Shown here: positions 28,890-38,017 of the stretch, piece by piece
Layout: every line of letters starts with the position of its first letter
Position numbering within the stretch: position 1 is the stretch's first letter
Origin: Candidatus Thorarchaeota archaeon SMTZ1-45
GTDB lineage: Archaea > Asgardarchaeota > Thorarchaeia > Thorarchaeales > Thorarchaeaceae
Reading direction: 5' to 3'
Length of the DNA stretch: 64,000 nt
Assembly: GCA_001563335.1 (NCBI GenBank)
Contig: LRSL01000058.1
Coordinates: forward strand, 1 to 64,000
Program-made: the position numbers and the translations under genes
Notes under the pieces: model-generated
Told to the model about the DNA's origin: nothing
What the model saw: the letters and a program-made list of their open reading frames with translations, nothing else
Databases searched by the model: none

Positions 28890-30710
28890 TTATGATTTTA
28901 CTTCAGCTTCTGGTTCAGCAACTTTCAAACAGCTGAATCCATATTCACCTTCAAAGGATATCTCCGCGCTTTCGCTTGGAGTTATTGTCAAAACTACTAA
29001 ATACTTTTTAACTACTTCAGGATTTGCATCAGACACTTCATAGCTGCCATTTGTTAGTGCTATCTTATGTCCAGTTTTCAGTGTTCCGAGTTCAGGATGA
29101 TTCCCAATAGCAATAGCAATCCGCGTTTGCAATTTATCATTCCTAACAACAAGCATCTCAACATCATCAATTGTTTCAAGTGAGAGGACATCCATCCAAC
29201 CTGTAAGTTCTTTCTTCAACTTTTTCTGATCAACAGGTCCACTAGTAGTCATACCTTCAACGGATGGGAGCTGCCCTTGAATTTCGTTCAGAATAGGTGT
29301 TATTTGTGAAGTATTCCAGCCTTTCTTGACGAAAGCCTTCAATGCATGTTCTGCAATCTTCTCTAGAGCTGGTTTGAATCTATCATGTGAGGATGATGAA
29401 ACCTTGTAAAGCATAAGGAATGAACCTAGTGCTCCTTCCTCTTTGTTGTAAGCAACACCAATTTTGTACGCTGTTACAGCCAATTGCCATGCATTGTCAT
29501 GGTCATCAAACTGGATAGAGTACTTTGCTATATCGTTCAGCATTGACATAGTTACCTCTGGATATTGCAGTTTATTCTTTGTTAGACTGAAACCTCCCAT
29601 GAACTTCCTAAGGATTTGCATGGTGATATACAGTCCTTCTGAAGTTTCTAACATACTTGTTAGACCAATTCTATTGATCATACTATCGTAAAGACTATAG
29701 TAATAATCAATTTCTTCATAGTCCTCCCTAATAAGAGCAAGAACAATCCTCACAAAAAAGACGGTGGCTTTTAGTTCGTCGTTACTCACTTCCGCAAACA
29801 TAAGCAATCTGAATGCTTCATCACTAATTATTAGTGCGTCTTCGATTCCTTGTCTAGTTCCTCGGTAAAGGTGACAAATTGTTTCAAGATAGTAGAGAAA
29901 GAGTGTAAGGTCGGATGCATGCCTGACAAGCTGCCCATGTGTTTCACTGTCTTCAGTCAGAGTTGATACTATCAAAAGTCGTTCAATCTCATTCTGAACT
30001 GCTTCAATTTCATGAGCAAGACTGTCATACTTGCCTTCTCTGAAGTCATCGAACATGTTTGGGATATCTGCTTTGATATCCTCGAGGAAATCAAGCACGA
30101 AAAGTGGCTGACCTTTGGACAACTTTCTATCAAGCCCTTCTGCTGGCCTCTTGACTGACCTTAAAACACGAAGAGCATGATCCTCGATGATACGGATCCT
30201 TGTGACAGGGTCGTATGACTCCTGTCGTGCGATGCTATACCGGACCTCTTCAGAATAGATGCGGTCTCTGATTATTGACAGGTCCTTCTTCAGTTTTTCA
30301 TCCTCTACGGATTCCATCAATTCTAGCACAAATGCTGAACCAACTATACCCTCAACATCGACCTTTAAGTCTTGGATAGTGTTAAGCAGTCTCAAATCGC
30401 TTGTGACAATCTTTGACTTCCTGTTTCGCATTGCGCCTAAAATCAGAGACATATCATTTGGCTGAGGCAGTGAGGATTCAGGGAGAGTAATACTATTAAT
30501 GAATGATTTGATATCCTTTGAGAGCGTTTCATCGATTTGGACAATATTCTCTGCTTCACGACGCAAATACCACCGTAGTTCCTGAAAGACCTGTCTTGTT
30601 ATCCATAGTTCCATTCCTGCATTATCTGCGGCCTTTTTCACAATAGTGACATCTTTCGGCCGCTCTGAAAAGCCTGATATGAAGAAGTTCGCGTCCAAAT
30701 ACACACGCAT
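28890..30710 (-). CDS. PIN-domain protein with long helical C-terminal region
   Basis: Residues 1-130 look like a PIN nuclease domain: YLDANFFISG at the start supplies the first acidic residue, a glutamate follows near residue 43 (QELRWYL), and SKIVTSDLRLL near 98 supplies the later aspartate. PIN domains cleave RNA with Mg or Mn. The remaining ~450 residues are alpha-helical, TPR-like in appearance but without clear consensus, ending in a small beta-rich segment (~525-600). This is much longer than a VapC toxin and no antitoxin gene is adjacent. It heads a two-gene operon with the small membrane protein. Confidence 0.62.
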   Translation of the reverse strand: MRVYLDANFFISGFSERPKDVTIVKKAADNAGMELWITRQVFQELRWYLRREAENIVQIDETLSKDIKSFINSITLPESSLPQPNDMSLILGAMRNRKSKIVTSDLRLLNTIQDLKVDVEGIVGSAFVLELMESVEDEKLKKDLSIIRDRIYSEEVRYSIARQESYDPVTRIRIIEDHALRVLRSVKRPAEGLDRKLSKGQPLFVLDFLEDIKADIPNMFDDFREGKYDSLAHEIEAVQNEIERLLIVSTLTEDSETHGQLVRHASDLTLFLYYLETICHLYRGTRQGIEDALIISDEAFRLLMFAEVSNDELKATVFFVRIVLALIREDYEEIDYYYSLYDSMINRIGLTSMLETSEGLYITMQILRKFMGGFSLTKNKLQYPEVTMSMLNDIAKYSIQFDDHDNAWQLAVTAYKIGVAYNKEEGALGSFLMLYKVSSSSHDRFKPALEKIAEHALKAFVKKGWNTSQITPILNEIQGQLPSVEGMTTSGPVDQKKLKKELTGWMDVLSLETIDDVEMLVVRNDKLQTRIAIAIGNHPELGTLKTGHKIALTNGSYEVSDANPEVVKKYLVVLTITPSESAEISFEGEYGFSCLKVAEPEAEVKS

Positions 30711-31185
30711 ATGGTCTTGTCTCCAATAATCTTGATAGTCTGGCCAAGTCTTGAAACATAAACCCGGTTCAGAGAGGACTGTCGCACATAGTCCTGCATT
30801 AAGGTCTTTCTCTCTCTACGTTGGCCTTAATGATAAGCATGCGAAATGACGATTAAAGGTTGCGATTTGGCATGAACTGGGATTTCAGGATCATTTTTCA
30901 TTCCTGTTTCCTATTTTGACCTAAAATGAGGATATACCCCAACATACCAATTCCTATCCATGCAATTGATTCGAAGAATTTTGAATAATAATTGATAGTG
31001 ATTGTCAAGTTGTTTACTATCTCAAAATTGAAAGAATCACCATAATTCTCCCCACATATCCAGGTATCTTACGTCGGAATGATTTGATCTCATTCTCTTT
31101 GAAGAATATAGACAATGAATTATGCCTCTAATCTAATCGCTCAAGAAATTAAGCAAACTTCCAAAAAAACACATGCCCACAGTCT

Positions 31186-31224
31186 TTTTATACGAGTATG
31201 TGATATCATAATATGATATATCAC
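31186..31224 (+). promoter_or_regulatory. TATA box and overlapping palindrome upstream of the RNA candidate
   Basis: TTTTTATA near 31186 is a good archaeal TATA box, which would place transcription start near 31215. An overlapping palindrome covers 31200-31224: outer arms GTGATAT and ATATCAC, and an inner perfect TATCATA-A-TATGATA at 31204-31218. A regulator bound here would block the start site. A related palindrome lies at 32102-32123 before the ABC permease gene. Confidence 0.5.
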
Positions 31225-31229
31225 CTATA

Positions 31230-31475
31230 GCACGGTCAAGAGGCACGCTGGAGTTTCGCCAACCACAAGGGTTAACTGCGATTGTTCCCATCTCTTTACC
31301 AAACAAGGGCGTAGCATATTCAATGTGCGAGCCGATTAAGCTCTTTGGCGTGCGGAGCTTATCTTGCGATTAACTTCAAAATGGGTTCTTCGGAACGCGG
31401 CGCACAAAACATTAGGTGGTGGCGCGGCAATGCACCGCGTTGCTCGCACAGAGCTACGCCCACCCTCTCTTTCTT
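31230..31475 (+). ncRNA. Candidate structured noncoding RNA, GC-rich, two domains
   Basis: Inside the 0.8-kb gap 30711-31559 lies a GC-rich block in otherwise AT-rich DNA. Domain 1: GGTCAAGAG (31234-31242) pairs with CTCTTTACC (31292-31300) with one mismatch. Domain 2 is closed by GGGCGTAGC/GCTACGCCC (31307-31315 with 31453-31461) and then TGTGCGAGC/GCTCGCACA (31324-31332 with 31442-31450), both perfect 9-base pairs. Within it are hairpins TAAGCTC/GAGCTTA (31337/31355), GTTC-TTCG-GAAC (31385-31396) with a UUCG tetraloop, and CGCGG/CCGCG (31423/31435). A pyrimidine tract (CCCTCTCTTTCTT) follows. It is open to being a 5' leader of the next gene or an independent RNA. It lacks SRP and RNase P core motifs. 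The rest of the gap, 30711-31185, shows nothing I recognise. Confidence 0.5.
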
Positions 31476-31559
31476 AGGATTGCAATCTGAATGAATGGCG
31501 ATTAATGTGCGTAAATGAACGAGCTAATTAGGGGAAATGTGCCCGATTGTCTGATTACC

Positions 31560-32099
31560 ATGGCCAAACTTAGCTTTTTTACAATCCTTGGAATCGTCAT
31601 AGTGACCCTGCTCTTTATTTCAGCAATACCGCAAGTGACTGCTGGACTAGAGGGTTTCATGATAAGCCAAGATAGCAATGAACCAGACATCTGGGAGTGG
31701 GGAATAGAAGGCGAGCCTGAGCTAGGTCAAGGATTTGATGTTTGGGCGAATGTTTCCGATCAAGATGATGATCTGAAGAATGTCACTGTTCAAGTTATTG
31801 GGCCAAACATGACTATCAATAATCTCATGACTTTTAATGGTACATTCTATACTGGATTCGTTCCAGCTTTTCCAAATGATGGGACATTCAGCGTAAGAAT
31901 TCGCGCTTATGATTTGGAAAACAATACAAGGACTAGTACCTTGGTTTACATCGATTTCGAGTCAAATCCGACACCAACAATAGATCCTTCAGTTACTATG
32001 CCCATCGTTGTAGGCTCAAGTGTCGGTTTCATGGTATTCGTTGTCGGTCTGGCTTTGCTGTATGACCGAAGAACTGTTCCTGACTTAGAAGGACTCTGA
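31560..32099 (+). CDS. Single-domain membrane-anchored extracellular protein
   Basis: The protein begins with a signal peptide (FFTILGIVIVTLLFISA), has an Ig/fibronectin-like extracellular domain of about 100 residues with several N-x-S/T sequons (NVT, NMT, NGT) and ends with a membrane helix (PIVVGSSVGFMVFVVGLALLY) and a short basic tail. The track starts at ATG 31515; I prefer ATG 31560, which gives a normal short n-region, but neither has a ribosome-binding site. The ABC permease gene follows about 75 bases later, so it could be an accessory or sensor of that transporter. Confidence 0.6.
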   Translation: MAKLSFFTILGIVIVTLLFISAIPQVTAGLEGFMISQDSNEPDIWEWGIEGEPELGQGFDVWANVSDQDDDLKNVTVQVIGPNMTINNLMTFNGTFYTGFVPAFPNDGTFSVRIRAYDLENNTRTSTLVYIDFESNPTPTIDPSVTMPIVVGSSVGFMVFVVGLALLYDRRTVPDLEGL

Positions 32100-32101
32100 T
32101 A

Positions 32102-32138
32102 ATTATATCATATGTGATATAATCGCGAGTTTTATAAG
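32102..32138 (+). promoter_or_regulatory. Palindromic operator and TATA box of the ABC transporter operon
   Basis: ATTATATCA (32102-32110) and TGATATAAT (32115-32123) form a perfect 9-base inverted repeat around TATG. GTTTTATAAG at about 32129-32138 is a TATA box. With usual spacing, transcription would start near 32160 and give a very short leader before ATG 32174. The core TATCATA...TGATA is shared with the palindrome at 31200-31224. Confidence 0.5.
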
Positions 32139-32173
32139 TCTTGGAGCTTCGTGAACAAGAGGTCGCTGCTACT

Positions 32174-34960
32174 ATGTTTAGGTACGCCTTCAAGCGAGTC
32201 GCTCGCAGTTATCGTCTTTTCATTGCATTAACTATTGGTGTTCTTTTAGCTACAACTTTTTTCGCGAGCACGAATGTCGCTGCTGACGTTCTGTCCAAAG
32301 ATGCTCTTGATGCCAGTATTGAAGGATACCTATACGATTTCTCAGTCGAGAGTGAGTTATCAAATTGGACTGTTTCGGATATGGAAACTCTAGAAACAGA
32401 CCTTGTCAACCTTACTGGGATTATAGCATCAACTCATTCCTCTCAGTTCACGTTCGAGTTCAATAATTCAGGCTTGAATATGACTCTTGCAGGTCTTGAA
32501 ATGTCATCAGATCTGACAACAGGGTTGCAGTTGATATCAGGCAAGTCGACTCTTGGACCCAATGAAACGTATATTGTAAGTGGTTCAGCAAATGAATCCC
32601 TCTTTGCTTTGGATCAGATTGTCGAAATGGAAATTGTTGTGCTCAGGGGATTTAATCCTCCAACTATAATTCAACGAAATCTTACAGTGGTTGGGTATGT
32701 ATACCTTCCTGATGATACTAGAGATTCAATATTACAATCCACATCTGGTAGTTTCTTCGACCTTTTGTCAGGAGGTGACTTAAGTGCATTAGGTCTTATT
32801 GGTCAGCGTTCTTACAATCTAATGATTTCTGATTGGGAATTGACTGTGCAATCGATACTTGAAGAGGCCTCTGAGGTTTCTTTGCACAATAAGATTGCTG
32901 TTCGTAATTTAATTCATCTTCAGATTGACCGTCCGCGATATCTAGACCCCTATGATATTGGGGCTTCACTGACAAGACTCGACCAAATTAAAACCTCCAT
33001 AAGTTCACGCTCGAGTCAATATGATGCAACAGTCATTTCTAACCTTGAGTTTACGCTAACATTATATCAATTCATGCAACTTGGAATGAATCTTCAATTT
33101 GTTTCATTATCTCTCCCTATCTTTCTCCTCGCTTATTTCACGGGAACAATGGTCAGCGATGTGGGATACAATTTCCGAAGACGAGAGATTGGACTTCTTC
33201 TCACGAAAGGGTATCAAAATCATACGATTAAGCGCATGTTTCTTGTTGAAGGCGCCTTAGTTGGCGGAATTGCTGGTGCTGCTTCAATCTTTCTTGGTAC
33301 TGCGGCAGCATATTACGTGCTTGGAATCACTGAAGTGAATTTCCTTACTGCTGTTATTAGTAATATTGTTGCTATTATCCTATCAATCATCGTTGGGATG
33401 TTCCTTGGATTATTCTCAGTGTGGCGGCCAGCAGGTCGGGCATCGAAACTTGAGGTTTTAGATGCTCTGAAACAATATATCTACGTGGAGGATGTATCAG
33501 AATACAAGCGACTTCTCCCAACTGTTTCTCTGATATTAGGATCTTACAAAATAATAGTATGGCTTCTTGGTATTGATATAGGTGGTCTATTCGGATCAAT
33601 CAATTTCGGGAATTTTGCAATTGCGTTATTGATTGTAGCATGGCTCATGGTTGATGGTATCCTCAACACACTTGGTCCACTTCTTTTCCTCTATGGTGCA
33701 ACAAGGGTGTTTATGAAGGGGTCACTTAGATTCCAAGAAGCTGTTGTGAGTGCAGGTCGAAGGTTCTTTGGAGCATTCGGAAATCTAGCTACAAGAAATG
33801 TGAAGCGGAATCCTGCTCGAACTGCGGCACTTGTATTCATAATCTCATTAATTGTATCCTATGGGATATTCGCAACTGGAAGTCTTTATTCTCAGGCTGA
33901 TTATATTGAGCGAAACGCTAGATATGATGTAGGAGCAGATGTTAGACTTCAACTCAATGCAGGAGCGAACATGACAGAGATGCTAGAGTCTGTACTAGAT
34001 TATAATGGAGTAGAAGATGCAACACCTGTGTATTATCTTGACCTTCGAGTTGGTAACACGCAAATAGAAACGCGAGGTATACGACCCAGTGAATGGACTG
34101 ATATTGGGTATTGGGAGCCTGAATGGTTCATAGGTGATATTACAGAGATGCTAGATAATCTAGGAGATGATGGTATCATCATATCCAGAGATGTCGCAAA
34201 GAGGTTGGAGCTGGATGTTGGGGATACGATTTATGTGGATGGTCCATTTGGTTCAGGAACCTATGGATTGACCATTGTTGGTCTTATTGGCTATCTTACA
34301 GTGATTGAGGTAGCTTTTGCAGGCGTTACATTTTCAACAGGTGGAGATTACATTTCTATTGTATCTGAAGACTTCCTGAATGATAGTATGCTTATTCATA
34401 CATCAACAGCTAATGTGCTGATTGACACTGCTTCGAATGTAAATGGCACAATCCTTCAGGAACAGTTGCTTCAGGATTTCGACGAAGTGTATAGGACCTT
34501 CTCTGTCACTTCTGAAATAGCAGATTATCAATCAAGTCCTCTCAGAAGCGGCTCGACTAAGATTCAATGGTTAGCAATAAGCTTCGCAATCATACTTGCC
34601 ATGGTTGGAACGGGTTTAGTGGTATATCTCACTCTAAGAGAAAAGGATGTAGAGATTGCTTTGTTGTCTGTTCGAGGTTTCAGCAAATGGCAGATGTTCA
34701 AAACACTTCTTGCTGAAGTGATGGTGACTATCCTATTCGCCCTTATATTGGGAGTGTTTGTTGGATATGTTGAGAATCTTGGACAGGTTTCACAATTGAA
34801 TACAAATGCAACTGGTCTAATACGTTATGAGGTGACCCTTGGAGGCGCAGCATTCTACACAAATCTCATACTCGTAGGTGTGATCTTACTAGCTGCAATA
34901 ATTCCTGTCTGGTTGTCCTCCAGACGCCCAGAATCAAAGGTCGACATACTAAGAGCATAG
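32174..34960 (+). CDS. FtsX/MacB-type ABC transporter permease
   Basis: A large permease with two FtsX-like modules. It has an N-terminal helix (LFIALTIGVLLATTFFA) followed by a ~250-residue extracellular domain, a membrane block of three to five helices containing RREIGLLLTKGY, a second N-terminal-type helix (AALVFIISLIVSYGIF), another extracellular domain and three final helices around DVEIALLSVRGFSKWQM. These proteins usually do not pump small solutes directly but drive lipoprotein or peptide extraction or mechanotransmission. I reject the track's TTG 32141 because it lies too close to the TATA box; ATG 32174 fits. The ATPase gene follows immediately. Confidence 0.8.
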   Translation: MFRYAFKRVARSYRLFIALTIGVLLATTFFASTNVAADVLSKDALDASIEGYLYDFSVESELSNWTVSDMETLETDLVNLTGIIASTHSSQFTFEFNNSGLNMTLAGLEMSSDLTTGLQLISGKSTLGPNETYIVSGSANESLFALDQIVEMEIVVLRGFNPPTIIQRNLTVVGYVYLPDDTRDSILQSTSGSFFDLLSGGDLSALGLIGQRSYNLMISDWELTVQSILEEASEVSLHNKIAVRNLIHLQIDRPRYLDPYDIGASLTRLDQIKTSISSRSSQYDATVISNLEFTLTLYQFMQLGMNLQFVSLSLPIFLLAYFTGTMVSDVGYNFRRREIGLLLTKGYQNHTIKRMFLVEGALVGGIAGAASIFLGTAAAYYVLGITEVNFLTAVISNIVAIILSIIVGMFLGLFSVWRPAGRASKLEVLDALKQYIYVEDVSEYKRLLPTVSLILGSYKIIVWLLGIDIGGLFGSINFGNFAIALLIVAWLMVDGILNTLGPLLFLYGATRVFMKGSLRFQEAVVSAGRRFFGAFGNLATRNVKRNPARTAALVFIISLIVSYGIFATGSLYSQADYIERNARYDVGADVRLQLNAGANMTEMLESVLDYNGVEDATPVYYLDLRVGNTQIETRGIRPSEWTDIGYWEPEWFIGDITEMLDNLGDDGIIISRDVAKRLELDVGDTIYVDGPFGSGTYGLTIVGLIGYLTVIEVAFAGVTFSTGGDYISIVSEDFLNDSMLIHTSTANVLIDTASNVNGTILQEQLLQDFDEVYRTFSVTSEIADYQSSPLRSGSTKIQWLAISFAIILAMVGTGLVVYLTLREKDVEIALLSVRGFSKWQMFKTLLAEVMVTILFALILGVFVGYVENLGQVSQLNTNATGLIRYEVTLGGAAFYTNLILVGVILLAAIIPVWLSSRRPESKVDILRA

Positions 34961-34969
34961 GTGATAATA

Positions 34970-35860
34970 ATGAGTACGAAAGCGTATATTCAAGCAGATG
35001 ACCTCGTGAAGGTCTATCGTCTAGGAAATGTGGAGGTTCAAGCCCTCCGGGGCCTCTCAATGCAGGTAGCCCAAGGTGAGATGGTCGCAATAGTCGGAGC
35101 GAGTGGGTCAGGAAAGACTACCCTGCTCAACATACTAGGTGGAATCACCAGAGCAACTGCAGGAAACACAGTTGTTGCTGGCTATGATGTAACCAACGCA
35201 AATTCGGTACAACTTGTCGCTCTCCGCCGTGAGATTGTCGGACATATCTTTCAAGAACTCAATCTTATTCCTACCCTCACAGCCTATGAGAATGTAGAGT
35301 TGCCTATGCTCGCAGCGAAAGTTGATGGAAGTAGAAGGAAAGCACGAGTTGAGGAATTGCTTTCTGTTGTGGGTCTCGAAGATAGAATGAAACACAAACC
35401 TGATGAGTTGTCTGGTGGAGAACGACAGCGAGTCGCTATCGCTGCAGCTATTGCTAATGACCCGAAAGTCCTACTTTGTGATGAGCCTACTGGGGATCTC
35501 GATACAGAAACAGGGGGCATCATTGTCGAGTATTTGCATAAAGTAAACAAGGAATATGGGAAGACTGTTTTGATGGTTACACACGACCCTTCAGTTGCTC
35601 GGCAATGTGATCGAATCTATAGGATTCGTGATGGTCAAATCATATCTGTTCAGTCACCTACAGCTGATGATCAATCAGAAGCAACCTCAAGGGTGGATGT
35701 CATTCGCGAAAGGCTTACAGAGATTAAAGCTGAGATTGCGCGTCTTGATGAACAAGCCAGGGCTGGTACTGTTGACCTTGGCGTGTTTGCAGGACGAAGG
35801 ACGGCTCTAGCAGATCGACAAAAGATGTTCGAAGAAGAGTTACACAGATTGGGTTTGTAA
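34970..35860 (+). CDS. ABC transporter ATP-binding protein (LolD/MacB type)
   Basis: The nucleotide-binding domain is complete: Walker A GASGSGKTT, Q-loop FQELNLIPTLTAYENVELP, signature LSGGERQRVAIA, Walker B VLLCDEPTGDLD and switch histidine VTHDPS. This sequence pattern is typical of LolD/MacB/FtsE ATPases paired with FtsX-like permeases. After residue ~235 there is an extra ~60-residue coiled-coil tail that is not part of the core domain. The track uses GTG 34961, but ATG 34970 with GGTGAT upstream is more likely. It forms an operon with the preceding permease. Confidence 0.9.
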   Translation: MSTKAYIQADDLVKVYRLGNVEVQALRGLSMQVAQGEMVAIVGASGSGKTTLLNILGGITRATAGNTVVAGYDVTNANSVQLVALRREIVGHIFQELNLIPTLTAYENVELPMLAAKVDGSRRKARVEELLSVVGLEDRMKHKPDELSGGERQRVAIAAAIANDPKVLLCDEPTGDLDTETGGIIVEYLHKVNKEYGKTVLMVTHDPSVARQCDRIYRIRDGQIISVQSPTADDQSEATSRVDVIRERLTEIKAEIARLDEQARAGTVDLGVFAGRRTALADRQKMFEEELHRLGL

Positions 35861-35896
35861 GTAAATCGCCTACCTCGATATCTTTTTGTCCCGCAC

Positions 35897-36799
35897 ATGA
35901 GATGCCTAGAATTGGTGGTCTTACTGCAACTCCCTATCGTCGCTGTCCATGGCGGAGCTACAGTCTTTGAGAAGAAGAATCATGAGGCTATTCTAAAAGC
36001 AGTCAGAGCTGCTGCTAAACTTGGTATGCAAGCTCTTGAGAAAGGTGGTTCAGCTCTTGATGCAGTAGAAGCAACTATATGGGTACTTGAAGAAACAGAT
36101 CTCTTCACTGCAGGACTGGGTGCTAGTAAGAACCGTGATGGTGAGATTGAGCTGGATGCGATGATAATGGATGGGAACCGCCTTCAAAGTGGAGCTGTGA
36201 TGGCAGTGCAAAACATAGTCCATCCCATCTCTCTCGCAAGATATGTTTTAGAAAGGACAGCAAACTCTCAGATTGTCGGTTCTGGAGCAAACAAGCTATA
36301 CGAACAGATGTTGGCTGAGGGGTATCGAAAGGAAACCTCTGTCCGAAAGACTGAGGCGCCAATCATGGTAAAGAACTACGACACAGTTGGTGCAGTAGCT
36401 GTTGATAGAAGTGGTAGAATAGTGTCAGGTTCTTCAACGAGTGGTTGGCCAGGAAAAATGCCAGGTCGTGTGGGTGATTCACCAATCATTGGGGCTGGTG
36501 TATATGCAAATGATGTTGCTGGTGCAAGCTGCACTGGAAAGGGGGAGCAGATACTTAGGATTACAATGGGAAGGATGGCTGTTTATCATGTTGAACAAGG
36601 TCTGTCTGTTCAACAAGCTGCAGAAAATGTGATGACTGAGCTGCGTCAGAAGACCACAGGTGAAGCTGGTCTTATCCTGGTGAATAAATTCGGTGATTTG
36701 GCAATAGACTTCGATACGACTCATATGCCTGTTGCAGTGATTTCGAAAGACATGAGTGAAGTGTTCTACTCGATGACCCCCGAATGGCCTATTGACTAG
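35897..36799 (+). CDS. Ntn-hydrolase asparaginase / isoaspartyl peptidase
   Basis: This is a plant-type (type III) asparaginase precursor that should cleave itself and then hydrolyse L-asparagine or isoaspartyl peptides. The N-terminus has PIVAVHGGA, the autocleavage site is NYDTVGAVAVD with Thr163 as the nucleophile, and SGSSTSGWPGKMPGRVGDSPIIGAGVYA follows as the substrate-binding region. The length of 300 residues is normal. The first twelve residues before PIVAVHGG are an extra hydrophobic extension; the true start may be slightly later but no other good start codon is evident. It stands alone and converges with the DUF438 gene. Confidence 0.85.
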   Translation: MRCLELVVLLQLPIVAVHGGATVFEKKNHEAILKAVRAAAKLGMQALEKGGSALDAVEATIWVLEETDLFTAGLGASKNRDGEIELDAMIMDGNRLQSGAVMAVQNIVHPISLARYVLERTANSQIVGSGANKLYEQMLAEGYRKETSVRKTEAPIMVKNYDTVGAVAVDRSGRIVSGSSTSGWPGKMPGRVGDSPIIGAGVYANDVAGASCTGKGEQILRITMGRMAVYHVEQGLSVQQAAENVMTELRQKTTGEAGLILVNKFGDLAIDFDTTHMPVAVISKDMSEVFYSMTPEWPID

Positions 36800-36802
36800 A
36801 CG

Positions 36803-37999
36803 CTAGTCAAGGAGTCGTTTCTCTCCGGATATTTTTAAGATCTCAGTGATGTCCTGACTGACCTCCAAACATCCAAGATATTTCTTCTCACTATCTCTTA
36901 CAGCAAAGTAACGAATATGAATGGTCTTTCCTCCGAGATTGATCCAAAACTCTGCTGAATCTCTCGTTGCTTTTCTGAAGTCATTCAAAATCTGCTCAAC
37001 TACGTGCACACTCTTTTTTGGATGACATAACTGCACACTTCTCCCAATTACTGCTCTTGAACGGACAAAGATTCTATCAGGTGACTCACTGAAGAATTGA
37101 ACTCTGTCTTGCGCGTCTACAAAGGTCATATCGATTGGCAAGTGCTTAAAAATCGCCTCAAGTGTGTCAACAGAGAGTTTTCCACTACCAAAAACAACCT
37201 CACTTCCTTCTGAAACAATTGGTTTCTCAACTTGAACTGGGGCTCTTATTCCAACAGGTTTGATTGAATAACTGCAATATCCAATGTCATCAAAATCCTG
37301 GATGACAATCTCCCATTCCTGTTCGCCAAACAGTCTCAAGGATGCTGGGAATAGGATATTGTTCTCCTTATTGAAGTGGCTTGCAAGCATATTAGCCAAA
37401 GTTGTTGACGCATTGCTTAGCTTGCCCAGATTCTCGATCAGTTCTTTATTTGAGTCTGAATTCAGGTCAAATAGTCCTTTCTCAATTTCATGAATTTCCT
37501 GATGCTCACTCCACATTGCTGCTGGTGGTCCTGTGAGACCATGTTTTTCCAGAACTGGAAAGAGGGCATTTTCTTCACGTAAATAGTGGGTTGTGGATTC
37601 ACCAAAGAATTCAAGTAATTGCCTTATCCGATCGAGATACGCAGGGTTTGGTTCACTTTCTTCCTCTGAAATCGTTTTGGTGAGGGAATGCAGTTCGTTA
37701 GCATATTCCATGAGGAGGGCATGCTCAGACATCAGAGTGTGGATAGGATGTCCCTTTGGTACAATTGGTTTTTGAGCTTGAACGGTATCTCTAAAGACTT
37801 CGAGACTCATATTATAAAGGGTTTGAAAGACTTCATTAGATAATCCCTCTCTGATTAACTCATCTTTTACCAGCATCATCTCTGCTGGATTAACAACACC
37901 CAGTGTCTTCACGAAGTCTTTCTTGAGTTCCCTAGTATCCTCTCCTACATCAATCCTCTTAGCAATCTCTTTGAGGATATTCTTCCTTTCACTCGCCAT
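36803..37999 (-). CDS. DUF438-hemerythrin-PAS protein
   Basis: Three domains are visible. Residues 1-75 match DUF438. Residues ~85-250 are a hemerythrin HHE domain with HALLMEYANELH, HYLREENALFPVLEKHG, EHQEIHEIEKG and HFNKENNILFPASLRLF, whose histidines and glutamates would hold a di-iron site. Residues ~280-390 are a PAS domain with ILNDFRKATRDSAEF. This architecture is usually associated with oxygen, nitric oxide or redox sensing. The start is ATG 37999. It lies 18 bases downstream of the ferredoxin gene and is probably co-transcribed with it, divergently from the HxlR regulator. Confidence 0.82.
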   Translation of the reverse strand: MASERKNILKEIAKRIDVGEDTRELKKDFVKTLGVVNPAEMMLVKDELIREGLSNEVFQTLYNMSLEVFRDTVQAQKPIVPKGHPIHTLMSEHALLMEYANELHSLTKTISEEESEPNPAYLDRIRQLLEFFGESTTHYLREENALFPVLEKHGLTGPPAAMWSEHQEIHEIEKGLFDLNSDSNKELIENLGKLSNASTTLANMLASHFNKENNILFPASLRLFGEQEWEIVIQDFDDIGYCSYSIKPVGIRAPVQVEKPIVSEGSEVVFGSGKLSVDTLEAIFKHLPIDMTFVDAQDRVQFFSESPDRIFVRSRAVIGRSVQLCHPKKSVHVVEQILNDFRKATRDSAEFWINLGGKTIHIRYFAVRDSEKKYLGCLEVSQDITEILKISGEKRLLD

Positions 38000-38017
38000 A
38001 AAATCGCCAATGATATG

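Noticed and set aside
28890-30710. VapBC toxin-antitoxin
   Set aside because: The PIN protein is 606 residues and the co-transcribed partner is a membrane protein, not a small DNA-binding antitoxin.
31230-31475. Known RNase P or SRP RNA at the GC-rich block
   Set aside because: I could not find the GAGGAAAGTCC/ACAGAA core of RNase P or the GGAAGG..AGCAG core of SRP domain IV on either strand.
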